Origin: Deltaproteobacteria bacterium
Lineage (GTDB): Bacteria; Desulfobacterota; Dissulfuribacteria; Dissulfuribacterales; QOAL01
NCBI GenBank assembly: GCA_015493475.1
Contig: WGDC01000062.1
Coordinates: 1 to 40,558, forward strand
Reading direction: 5' to 3'
DNA: 40,558 bases
Under the pieces are notes generated by a model. The model searched no databases and had not been told where the DNA came from. It saw nothing but the letters and a program-made list of their open reading frames with translations. Numbering within the stretch: position 1 is the stretch's first letter; the number at the start of each line of letters is the position of its first letter. Positions 1 through 6,805 of the stretch are shown here, one piece after another. Both the position numbers and the translations under genes were made by a program.

Positions 1-1005
1 CTTGTCATATGGACCTACCAGATCATAAGGCCGTTTCTTCTGCCCCTTATATGGGGCGTTATTATCGCCATTGCAGTGGACCCTTTCATAGAAAGGTGCG
101 CTCAGCTCCTTGGAAACAGGAGGAGGCTTACAGCAGCCCTTTTTGCCCTGGTGATCATGGTAACCCTTGTGGTTCCAGTGGTGATGCTCTCCACCTCGTC
201 TTTCCAGGCCCTTCAGCCCTACATAAAAGACATCCACAAGATCCACCTCACCATCCCTCCACCTCCAAAGAGTGTTTCTGCCTGGCCGGTCATCGGCCCC
301 CTTGTAGCCAAGTTCTGGGCAATGGCATCTCAGAATCTTGGGGCAATAGTTAAGCAGTTTGAGCCACAGCTAAGGGGCATTTTCCTCTACCTTATTGGAC
401 TTGTGGGCGGGGGCGTTAAGGCGGTCTTTCTCTTTGTCATCTCCATAATCACCGCAGCAGCCCTTCTTGCCAATGCACAGAAGGCGGCATCAGCCACAAG
501 GCGAATAATATGCAGGTTTTCCGGAGAAAAGGGGCCAGAGATAGTAGGTCTTGCCACTGCCACCATCAGGGCCGTTATGCTTGGGGTGGTAGGGGTCGCC
601 ATTATTCAATCGGTCCTTTCTGCCATTGGAATGATAATCATGGGCGTTCCCTTTGCCGGGCTTTGGGCAGTGCTTGTGCTTGTCTGTGCAGTCATACAGC
701 TTCCACCCCTGCTCATCCTCGGGCCTGTGGCAGGCTGGGCCTTCATGACATCTGACACCACCCCTGCGGTAATCTTTCTCGTCTGGTGCCTCGTTGTAAG
801 CGCAAGTGACAGCTTCCTGAAGCCGCTACTCATGGGCAGAGGCGTAAAGATTCCCATGCTTGTTATCCTTCTTGGCGCCCTTGGGGGCATGATGGTCTCC
901 GGGATCATAGGGCTTTTTCTTGGCGCGGTGATCGTGGCCATCAGTTACGAGCTATTTATGGCTTGGGTGGCAGAGGTGGATGAGTCACGGCCAGGTTGCA
1001 GTTAA
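1..1005 (+). CDS. AI-2E/PerM family transporter, 5'-truncated by window edge
   Basis: The reading frame is open from the first base, so the gene starts outside the window; 334 residues and the stop are visible. The protein is strongly hydrophobic: a pair of helices at the visible N-terminus, a soluble stretch with ALQPYIKDIH, then about five helices to the end. The late segment (GVPFAGLWAVLVLVCAVIQL, followed by PLLMGRGVKIPMLVILLG) is characteristic of the AI-2E exporter/PerM (former UPF0118) family, integral inner-membrane proteins variously linked to autoinducer-2 export or cation efflux. The substrate cannot be read from sequence. An internal GTG at 76 could be mistaken for a start, but the upstream codons encode a further matching hydrophobic helix. 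It is convergent with the cysteine-cluster gene downstream. Confidence 0.85.
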   Translation, partial: LVIWTYQIIRPFLLPLIWGVIIAIAVDPFIERCAQLLGNRRRLTAALFALVIMVTLVVPVVMLSTSSFQALQPYIKDIHKIHLTIPPPPKSVSAWPVIGPLVAKFWAMASQNLGAIVKQFEPQLRGIFLYLIGLVGGGVKAVFLFVISIITAAALLANAQKAASATRRIICRFSGEKGPEIVGLATATIRAVMLGVVGVAIIQSVLSAIGMIIMGVPFAGLWAVLVLVCAVIQLPPLLILGPVAGWAFMTSDTTPAVIFLVWCLVVSASDSFLKPLLMGRGVKIPMLVILLGALGGMMVSGIIGLFLGAVIVAISYELFMAWVAEVDESRPGCS

Positions 1006-1046
1006 CCAGGTAGCCTCATAGCAAGCTCGGGCAGCAAATCAATATT

Positions 1047-1838
1047 TCAGGAAAGAATCTGCCAGTTCTCAGGCAGCAGGTCCCCCACTGTTTTGCCCCC
1101 TTCAATTTCTACCTTTGAAAGCCTTCTCATAAAGGACTTGAATCTCATGGTCTCGTCCGGCGGAATGATAAAGCAGGGCAGGGGCCGGTTGGTCTTTATC
1201 TTTCCTTCCATGGTATCTGCAGCCTCCTGAAGGCCTTCCCGGTTTCCCGAAACCAGGGTTAACATGTCCAGGAGGTTTCCGTACCACCCCCTGGAATCAA
1301 TATGTTCCAGTATCTGGTACATGGCCAGGTTCACCGTGACCAGAAAAGGCGCCATAAAGGCCTCACCGCCTTCTGTGCAGAGGGTCTCCGAGTTCATGGC
1401 CCTGCATGAAAAGGGGCGGGCCTGGTAAATGGAGCAAAGGCCATCATTGGTCAGGAGCGGACACGGATCAAAGGTGACAGGGGAGGTCTCTTCGGGCATC
1501 TGGTTTTCAGAAAGGCACATGGCTGCAGAGGTATTTATGGTGGTGCTTGGCACGAAGTGGTCCTGCGCAGCCGCCTCCCTCACCTTTTCCTGTAGACTTT
1601 TTGTTAGTAAGCCAGAGTCCAGGATGTATTCCACCTCCAAAGAGGTAACGGATACGTTGGTGGTGCAACATGTTGCGCATCCCTTTTTGCAGGCAAGAGG
1701 AGTGCCCTTCAGAAATTTATCGTAGAAGTCATATATGGCCTTAAGGGCCTTTGTATTCGCCACTTGATTCTCCTTGATTTTTTCCAAGAATAAATCAAAA
1801 AAGGCGCCAAGTACAATCTTTTTGCCTTGACAATCCAA
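1047..1838 (-). CDS. YkgJ family cysteine-cluster protein
   Basis: A 263-residue soluble protein if the TTG at 1838 is the start. It carries the YkgJ/CxxCxxCC signature: C50-x3-C54-x2-CC57-58, then CPLLTNDGLCSIYQARPFSC. The family (UPF0153/YkgJ) is thought to bind zinc or an iron-sulfur centre through these cysteines; its biochemical role is unknown. No signal peptide is visible, so it is probably cytoplasmic. The start is uncertain: TTG at 1838 has only a weak ribosome site, and an in-frame GTG about 25 codons further in would still keep the whole cysteine cluster. The start region overlaps the likely rplM promoter on the other strand. It is transcribed away from rplM and convergent with the AI-2E gene. 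Family assignment is firm, function open. Confidence 0.8.
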   Translation of the reverse strand: MDCQGKKIVLGAFFDLFLEKIKENQVANTKALKAIYDFYDKFLKGTPLACKKGCATCCTTNVSVTSLEVEYILDSGLLTKSLQEKVREAAAQDHFVPSTTINTSAAMCLSENQMPEETSPVTFDPCPLLTNDGLCSIYQARPFSCRAMNSETLCTEGGEAFMAPFLVTVNLAMYQILEHIDSRGWYGNLLDMLTLVSGNREGLQEAADTMEGKIKTNRPLPCFIIPPDETMRFKSFMRRLSKVEIEGGKTVGDLLPENWQILS

Positions 1839-1855
1839 CGAGATTCATATAGTAA
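1827..1855 (+). promoter_or_regulatory. Candidate sigma70 promoter for rplM-rpsI
   Basis: A perfect -35 TTGACA lies at 1827-1832. The -10 is ambiguous: TATAGT at 1848-1853 gives a 15-bp spacer, TAGTAA at 1850-1855 gives 17. Transcription would start roughly 50 bases before the rplM ATG. It overlaps the start of the divergent YkgJ-type gene. Confidence 0.5.
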
Positions 1856-1915
1856 TCCGAATGCCTTTTTAAAAGGCGGACAAGATACGTGTGTCATGAG
1901 CAAGGAGAGCACAAG

Positions 1916-2350
1916 ATGAAGACCCCGCTTCCAAAGGTCAACGAGATAGAAAAAAAGTGGTACGTTGTTGATGCCACTGACAAGGTCCTGGGGCGTCTTG
2001 CCACGCAGATAGCCTTGAGGCTTAGAGGCAAGCACCGTCCAGACTTTACACCTCACCTCGATACCGGTGATTTTATAATAGTAATAAATGCGGAAAAGGT
2101 CAGGCTTACAGGCAGAAAGCTTGACCAGAAGATGTATCACAAGCATTCTGGTTATCTTGGCGGACTCAAGAGCATGACTGCAAGGCAGATGCTTGATAAG
2201 AAGCCCGAGGATGTGATCATGCTTGCAGTGCGCCGCATGCTTCCCAAGAACAAGCTTGCCAGGCACCAGCTCAAGAAACTCAAGGTATACAGAGGGGGCG
2301 AGCATCCTCACCAGGCCCAAACTCCAGAGCCACTTGAAATATCAGCATAA
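1916..2350 (+). CDS. rplM: 50S ribosomal protein L13
   Basis: L13 of 144 residues, one of the first proteins to assemble on 23S rRNA. The N-terminal [17 protein letters not shown], the [14 protein letters not shown]-type block (here [16 protein letters not shown]), [12 protein letters not shown] and the late [15 protein letters not shown] are all diagnostic. The reading frame extends upstream to a GTG at 1889, but the ATG at 1916 is preceded by AAGGAGAG at good spacing and gives the usual family length. It is followed 18 bases after its stop by rpsI, the universal bacterial pairing, and the two form an operon ending at the terminator near 2800. Confidence 0.98.
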   Translation: MKTPLPKVNEIEKKWYVVDATDKVLGRLATQIALRLRGKHRPDFTPHLDTGDFIIVINAEKVRLTGRKLDQKMYHKHSGYLGGLKSMTARQMLDKKPEDVIMLAVRRMLPKNKLARHQLKKLKVYRGGEHPHQAQTPEPLEISA

Positions 2351-2368
2351 GGATGGACAGGTAGAAAG

Positions 2369-2755
2369 ATGGATACAGTTTACGCAACAGGTAAGAGAAA
2401 GAGTGCCATTGCAAGGGTCTGGATAAGCCCTGGCACCGGAAAGATAACGGTCAATGGCCAGGATTTCGACGACTATTTCGACATTGCGGTTGCAAGGCTT
2501 GTTGTCAACCAACCTTTCGAGATTACCAATACCCTTGGGAAGATTGACGTCAGAGCCACGGTAAAGGGCGGCGGCAAGAATGGACAGTCCGAGGCTTTGA
2601 GGCATGGGATTGCTAGAGCGCTACAGGTCATGGACCCAGAACTTAGACAGGTCCTTAAAAAGGTAGGCCTTCTCACCCGTGATGCCAGGGTCAAGGAGAG
2701 GAAAAAGTACGGCCTTGCTGGCGCAAGAAAGAGGTACCAGTACTCCAAGCGTTAA
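2369..2755 (+). CDS. rpsI: 30S ribosomal protein S9
   Basis: S9 of 128 residues, whose C-terminal tail reaches the ribosomal P site. Diagnostic features are [20 protein letters not shown] at the N-terminus, [19 protein letters not shown] in the middle, and the conserved terminus [13 protein letters not shown] with the terminal arginine that contacts P-site tRNA. The ATG at 2369 follows an AGGTAGAAAG ribosome site. It is the second gene of the rplM-rpsI operon. No anomaly was seen. Confidence 0.98.
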   Translation: MDTVYATGKRKSAIARVWISPGTGKITVNGQDFDDYFDIAVARLVVNQPFEITNTLGKIDVRATVKGGGKNGQSEALRHGIARALQVMDPELRQVLKKVGLLTRDARVKERKKYGLAGARKRYQYSKR

Positions 2756-2782
2756 CAGGCCATGCAATAGCAGGTGTGATTT

Positions 2783-2812
2783 AAGGGGAAGGCTTGGCCT
2801 TCCCCTTTTTTG
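2783..2812 (+). terminator. Intrinsic terminator after rpsI
   Basis: A perfect 11-bp stem, AAGGGGAAGGC (2783-2793) with GCCTTCCCCTT (2797-2807), closes a TTG loop and runs into a T-tract continuing to about 2818. It ends the rplM-rpsI operon 40 bases before argC starts, so argC needs readthrough or its own promoter. Confidence 0.93.
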
Positions 2813-2844
2813 TTTTTTATCCTTATAAGGAGGGGAAAAGAAAA

Positions 2845-3885
2845 ATGGCAATCAAGGCATCCATACTGGGCGGTTCCGGTTATACAGGGGTTGAGCTTCT
2901 AAGGCTTCTGTCCATGCACCCCGAGTGCAAGGCCGTTTCTGTGACCTCGCGAAAACTTGCAGGCAAGCGGGTTGATGAGGTCTTTCCCTCTCTTACTGGT
3001 TTTTGCAACCTTTCATTTGAAAAACCCTCCCTGGATGCCCTGGCCTCTATCGCAGATTTCGTGTTCACCTGCGTGCCCCATCAAACCGCCATGGATGTGG
3101 TCCCCGGACTTCTTGATCGCGGGGTAAAGGTCATAGATCTTTCAGCGGATTTCAGGATCAGGGACAAGGAGGTGTATGAGAAATGGTACCAGCCCCACAG
3201 CTGCCCCGAGTATCTTGAAGAGGCGGTTTACGGCCTGCCTGAGATATACCAGGAGAAGGTAACGAGAGCGCGCCTTGTGGCCAACCCGGGCTGCTACCCT
3301 ACAAGCACCATCCTGCCCCTTTTCCCCCTTTTGAAAAAGGGCCTCGCAAGCCCCGAAGGCATTGTGGTCGATTCCAAGTCAGGGGCAAGCGGTGCAGGAA
3401 GGGGGACAAGTGTGGCCACTCTCTTTTGCGAGGTGGACGAGGGTTTTAAGGCATACAAGGTGGCTGAACACAGGCATACCCCGGAGATAGAGCAGGAGCT
3501 TGGCGTGGCCTCTGGTACCACTGTGCGTATAAACTTCACCCCGCATCTTGTACCCATGTCAAGGGGAATACTGACCACCGTTTGCGCAACGGTTTCAGAG
3601 GGCGCAACGGAAAAGGATCTGAGACAGGAGCTGGCCTCCTTCTACCAGGACGCCTTCTTTGTAAGAGTCCTTCCCCAAGGCTCCTTTCCAAACGTCTTGA
3701 ACGTACGGGGTTCAAACATCTGCCACATTGGGCTCAAGGTGGACCCACGAACAGGCAGGGCCATAATAGTCTCTGTCATAGATAACCTCTGCAAGGGGGC
3801 ATCTGGCCAGGCGGTCCAGAACATGAACCTCATGGCAGGTCTTGATGAGACCACAGGGCTAAGGCTACCGGGGCTATATCCTTGA
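2845..3885 (+). CDS. argC: N-acetyl-gamma-glutamyl-phosphate reductase
   Basis: ArgC catalyses the NADPH-dependent reduction of N-acetylglutamyl 5-phosphate to the semialdehyde, the third step of arginine synthesis. The 346-residue protein begins with the Rossmann motif GGSGYTGVELLRLL. It carries the catalytic cysteine in ANPGCYPTS, the block SKSGASGAGRG, and a late glycine-rich INDLCKGASGQAVQN-like block (here VIDNLCKGASGQAVQNMNLM). The frame stays open upstream into the rpsI terminator, but the ATG at 2845 has a strong AAGGAGGGG site about 10 bases before it and matches the family N-terminus. The rplM-rpsI-argC order is common in deltaproteobacteria. It is convergent with the lipoprotein gene downstream; no clear terminator separates them. 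Confidence 0.97.
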   Translation: MAIKASILGGSGYTGVELLRLLSMHPECKAVSVTSRKLAGKRVDEVFPSLTGFCNLSFEKPSLDALASIADFVFTCVPHQTAMDVVPGLLDRGVKVIDLSADFRIRDKEVYEKWYQPHSCPEYLEEAVYGLPEIYQEKVTRARLVANPGCYPTSTILPLFPLLKKGLASPEGIVVDSKSGASGAGRGTSVATLFCEVDEGFKAYKVAEHRHTPEIEQELGVASGTTVRINFTPHLVPMSRGILTTVCATVSEGATEKDLRQELASFYQDAFFVRVLPQGSFPNVLNVRGSNICHIGLKVDPRTGRAIIVSVIDNLCKGASGQAVQNMNLMAGLDETTGLRLPGLYP

Positions 3886-4038
3886 GGAGCGCATCGCCGG
3901 AACCTGACGTAGCCAGTACATATACATCACGTCATTTTATGCTTCTTGGGACGCTACCCACAGGAGTCTGACCCAAGGTTACGTCTGTAACGCCTACGAC
4001 TTCACCCTTCTCCATAACCTAACGCTGTTTCTGCATAT

Positions 4039-4770
4039 CTACCGCACCGTCAGGGGCACATTGACGATTTTTTCCCTGCCGCCTATCCTGATGGCAAGTC
4101 TCAGGCTGCGGGCCGACAGCGCCTCCTTTTTGCCAGGGAAGAAAAGAAACCCATGAACCAGTTCACCCGGTTCTATAGGCCTGCTTTTGAGGGACCTTCC
4201 CAGTAAATCCCTCCTTATTTCCTCCTCTGCCTCGGACCAAGATTTCACGCCGCTTGCGAGGGCGCCGGTGGTAGCACCTATTACGGCGCCGGCTTCCGCA
4301 TTCCTCCGAGCTTCGTGGCCCGAGACGATGCCCACGGCAAAACCGAGCAAGGCTCCGGTGGCGCCCAATAAGGCGGCAGGCTTGACCGTGCTACCCAAGG
4401 CGTGTCCTATGGCGCCGTAATCCTTTATCCGTTTATACGCTTCCTGTTCAGGCAGAATAGACCAGGCTTGGCCTGAATTATCTATCAGAAAGGTCTGGAA
4501 GGGATCAATAGTGACCTTCTTGCCACTTTGATTATCCATAACAACCTGGACTGGCAGGAGTCCCGCCTTTCTGATGTCAAAGCCGAACCGGGACTTAGCG
4601 TATTCAGACGACAGATAAGCCGTTGCCGATACATAAACTCCGTCAATATCCACATGGCCTGGCTGGCTCGAGGGGAGGGTGAAGGGCACTGCCTTGTAAT
4701 GATAGGATGCACAACCTGCAAGGGCCATGATCGTAATAATTGTACAGACGTTGAGAAGGTGTCTTTTCAT
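4039..4770 (-). CDS. Lipoprotein with glycine-zipper segment
   Basis: A 243-residue predicted lipoprotein. The N-terminus has a charged start, a hydrophobic run and the lipobox LAGC with lipidation at C20. After a beta-rich region (about 30-110) comes a Gly/Ala-rich segment of about 130-175 (LLGATGALLGFAVGIVSG, then AEAGAVIGATTGALASGV). This resembles glycine-zipper membrane helices of outer-membrane lipoproteins. The C-terminal part contains ELVHGFLFFPGKK and a beta-rich end. The ATG at 4770 is preceded by AAGGGAGAA. It sits alone, downstream of and on the same strand as the octahaem cytochrome but separated by that gene's terminator. The function is unknown; an outer-membrane location is inferred. 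Confidence 0.75.
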   Translation of the reverse strand: MKRHLLNVCTIITIMALAGCASYHYKAVPFTLPSSQPGHVDIDGVYVSATAYLSSEYAKSRFGFDIRKAGLLPVQVVMDNQSGKKVTIDPFQTFLIDNSGQAWSILPEQEAYKRIKDYGAIGHALGSTVKPAALLGATGALLGFAVGIVSGHEARRNAEAGAVIGATTGALASGVKSWSEAEEEIRRDLLGRSLKSRPIEPGELVHGFLFFPGKKEALSARSLRLAIRIGGREKIVNVPLTVR

Positions 4771-4821
4771 TTGGCTTTGTTCTCCCTTGGCTATATTTGA
4801 ATGATCGTTACCTGAAAATAA

Positions 4822-4849
4822 AAGTTAAATCCGATATAAGAAATGTCAA
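4822..4849 (-). promoter_or_regulatory. Candidate sigma70 promoter for the lipoprotein
   Basis: Reading the minus strand, TTGACA (4844-4849) and TAACTT (4822-4827) are 16 bp apart, about 50 bases before the lipoprotein ATG. The -35 is perfect; the -10 is only half consensus. Confidence 0.4.
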
Positions 4850-5012
4850 AACCGGCAAGGAGCTTTTTGCTAAAAGTCGCTCCTTATCCCGGAATGCGGC
4901 ACCGTGTGCTGGTAGAACGGGTTGTTTTTGACACGTTTCTCTGAAGGGAGCGAAAAATAACGCGGAGTGGATGGCGGGTTCACCGCTTTTTGATAATTAA
5001 GGACAGCGGGTT

Positions 5013-5056
5013 CCAGAGAAAAAGGGCGCGGGCCATGAAAGTACGCAGCCCGCGCC
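5013..5056 (-). terminator. Intrinsic terminator after the octahaem cytochrome
   Basis: On the minus strand, GGCGCGGGC (5048-5056) pairs perfectly with GCCCGCGCC (5025-5033) around a 14-base loop and is followed by CTTTTTCTCT. It lies about 50 bases past the cytochrome stop codon and isolates that gene from the lipoprotein. Confidence 0.88.
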
Positions 5057-5104
5057 GGAAACAACTGTAAGGTAAGTTTCGGCCCTTTTCAGCCGCGGGT
5101 GGTT

Positions 5105-6349
5105 TTATTTTTTTGCATTCAAGCGCATCTGTTTCGCCATATCCTTCATCTCCACAACGGATTCCTTCAACTTGGCCAGGCCGTACCAGGTTGTGTAATC
5201 AGGCATGATGTGAAAGGCCGCTTGGTATGTTTTCATCCTGTAATCCATGAACATTTCGTAGAGTTTTTCCTCAATGGGGGTTTTTACCTCGTAAAATGTT
5301 AACAGATCTGGATAGGGAAATGTGGCCGCATTTGTTCCCTTCTTTATGATGCCATCTGCATAGAGATCCTTCACTATGTTGATGCCTTGGGCCAGGAGCT
5401 TGTCGGACGCCTTAATCATCAGGTCGGCGTTTTTCAAATTTTCCTTGGCAAAGGTTGCGCTGTGGCATTTTTCGCAGGTTTTTAGCATGCGCGTCCGTTC
5501 GGCATCCCAGCTCTTTTTATCAAGCCTTGCCATGTTGGCTGCCTTTACCACCTTCAGCCTTGCTGTTGGTTTCCCGTTTTTGTCAAGAACACCAAGGGCC
5601 TGGAGAATGGTAACGCGGTATCCCATCCACTCCTTGTCTGACTCGGGTAAACGCAGGGCTAGAAAACCCCATGCTGTCATAACCCGGTGGTTGCCATTTT
5701 GCATGTGACAGTCCTGGCAGGTTGGTCCGCGGTGAGCCTTGGGATCAGCTTGGTAGGCGGCGCCATGCTTTGAATGCTGCCACATTTCCCACTGGGCATG
5801 GTCGAATCCGGTATGGCAGCTGTTGCATGCCTCTGGCCTAAGGGCCTCCGCCTTGGAGAAGGCGTGGCGGGTATGGCAGTTCTGGCAATCCATGCCGTAC
5901 TTATAATATTTGCGGGCCTTATTATTGCGGACATGTTGATCGGTAATGCCGAGGTTGTGACACCCGTTACATCCTTTCTGCCCATCGATGAATGCCCTGG
6001 GCTGTTGATGTGCGAAACCCGGGAAGGCCGTTATGGGAAGCAGCCCGAGGGCATGCTTGCCGCTCATGTACTGTTTGACCTGCTGCGGGTGGCACTTTTT
6101 GCAGGTGCTGATGGTGGGCAATTTTGCCTTATCCGCATCATGGGCATTCATGTGTGCGCTTCCATGACATGCCTTGCATGTCAACTGTTTTGACATCTTT
6201 CCTCTGTTGAAATCCTTTACAAGGCCGGGGTTTAGCTTAGCGTGACATTGCTCACATTTCGATGGCCTGGCCCATGAAGACGAGACAGGCAGGCATAGCA
6301 TAAGAACCGGCACCATGGCCATAACCATAACAAATTTCTTGGGATTCAT
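5105..6349 (-). CDS. Octahaem c-type cytochrome, hydroxylamine oxidoreductase-like
   Basis: A 414-residue exported cytochrome. The signal peptide ends around SSWA (residues 24-27). Eight CxxCH haem sites lie at 32, 58, 83, 127, 155, 175, 211 and 292. The spacing, the CNSCHTGFDHAQWEMWQHSK block, and the C-terminal TYQAAFHIMPDYTTWYG resemble the octahaem hydroxylamine oxidoreductase (HAO/IhOCC) superfamily, whose members oxidise hydroxylamine or hydrazine or reduce nitrite or hydroxylamine. It is shorter than classical HAO, and the catalytic direction cannot be read. The ATG at 6349 is chosen because AGGAGGAAAAAAG precedes it; an upstream in-frame ATG lacks a site. No quinol-oxidising partner or other redox gene adjoins it. 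It has its own terminator and diverges from a hybrid kinase that could regulate it. The multihaem assignment is certain; the subfamily is inferred. Confidence 0.85.
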   Translation of the reverse strand: MNPKKFVMVMAMVPVLMLCLPVSSSWARPSKCEQCHAKLNPGLVKDFNRGKMSKQLTCKACHGSAHMNAHDADKAKLPTISTCKKCHPQQVKQYMSGKHALGLLPITAFPGFAHQQPRAFIDGQKGCNGCHNLGITDQHVRNNKARKYYKYGMDCQNCHTRHAFSKAEALRPEACNSCHTGFDHAQWEMWQHSKHGAAYQADPKAHRGPTCQDCHMQNGNHRVMTAWGFLALRLPESDKEWMGYRVTILQALGVLDKNGKPTARLKVVKAANMARLDKKSWDAERTRMLKTCEKCHSATFAKENLKNADLMIKASDKLLAQGINIVKDLYADGIIKKGTNAATFPYPDLLTFYEVKTPIEEKLYEMFMDYRMKTYQAAFHIMPDYTTWYGLAKLKESVVEMKDMAKQMRLNAKK

Positions 6350-6805
6350 TCTTTTTTCCTCCTTTTTATTGAAAAAACTCCTTGGGCTGTTCTCTCCCAA
6401 TTATTAACTGACATTTTTTCCTTGCCTCACGCTGTCCACAGGTAAAATTGTGGAAGCCACCCTGTTTCTGATTCAGGCCTATCGGCCTACCTTTTATGCT
6501 ACGCTTGCTATGACGAACCGGGCTCACACCCCCTCCATTCTCTCACTTGTTATGTCTCTGATAAGGGTATTCTAATAAAAAATAACATATTACTCCTGAT
6601 TGTACAGACACTATTTTTGATATGATTGATTAAAGGGGACGCTGACCCTGTAAATTTCCATCGGGAGATATCTGGAGTTTTTTGTTAAAGGTTGTAAAAT
6701 CCCGCATTTTTACCGTAATATGTTCAGACCGATAGTATGAAAAATGGAGAAAATCCTGCGCGCCGTAGCCGTTGGTAGAACTCTTTTTTTAGAAATTAGG
6801 ACTTT
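6350..6805. other. Divergent non-coding region, cytochrome and hybrid kinase
   Basis: This 456-base gap must carry promoters for both neighbours. A possible kinase promoter on the plus strand is TTGTAA (6692-6697) and TAATAT (6716-6721) with an 18-bp spacer. A short inverted repeat AGGCC/GGCCT lies at 6475-6488. AT-rich stretches occur around 6575-6620. No open frame with a ribosome site and no clear operator pair was recognised. Confidence 0.45.

Larger units (their letters stand above)
4771..5104. other. Non-coding gap between lipoprotein and octahaem cytochrome
   Basis: This 334-base gap holds the lipoprotein promoter and the cytochrome terminator. Between them is a hairpin made of AAGGAGC (4857-4863) and GCTCCTT (4879-4885), with CTTTT/AAAAG pairing inside the loop; it has no T-tract. 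No convincing gene was found here; the only open frame on the minus strand crosses the terminator and has no ribosome site. Confidence 0.6.

Noticed and set aside
4870-5064. 64-codon minus-strand open frame between cytochrome and lipoprotein
   Set aside because: It crosses the cytochrome terminator and has no ribosome site or recognisable content.
6430-6450. GG-N10-GC on the minus strand upstream of the octahaem cytochrome
   Set aside because: Only TGG and GCA match the sigma54 consensus; the inner bases do not, so it is likely chance.
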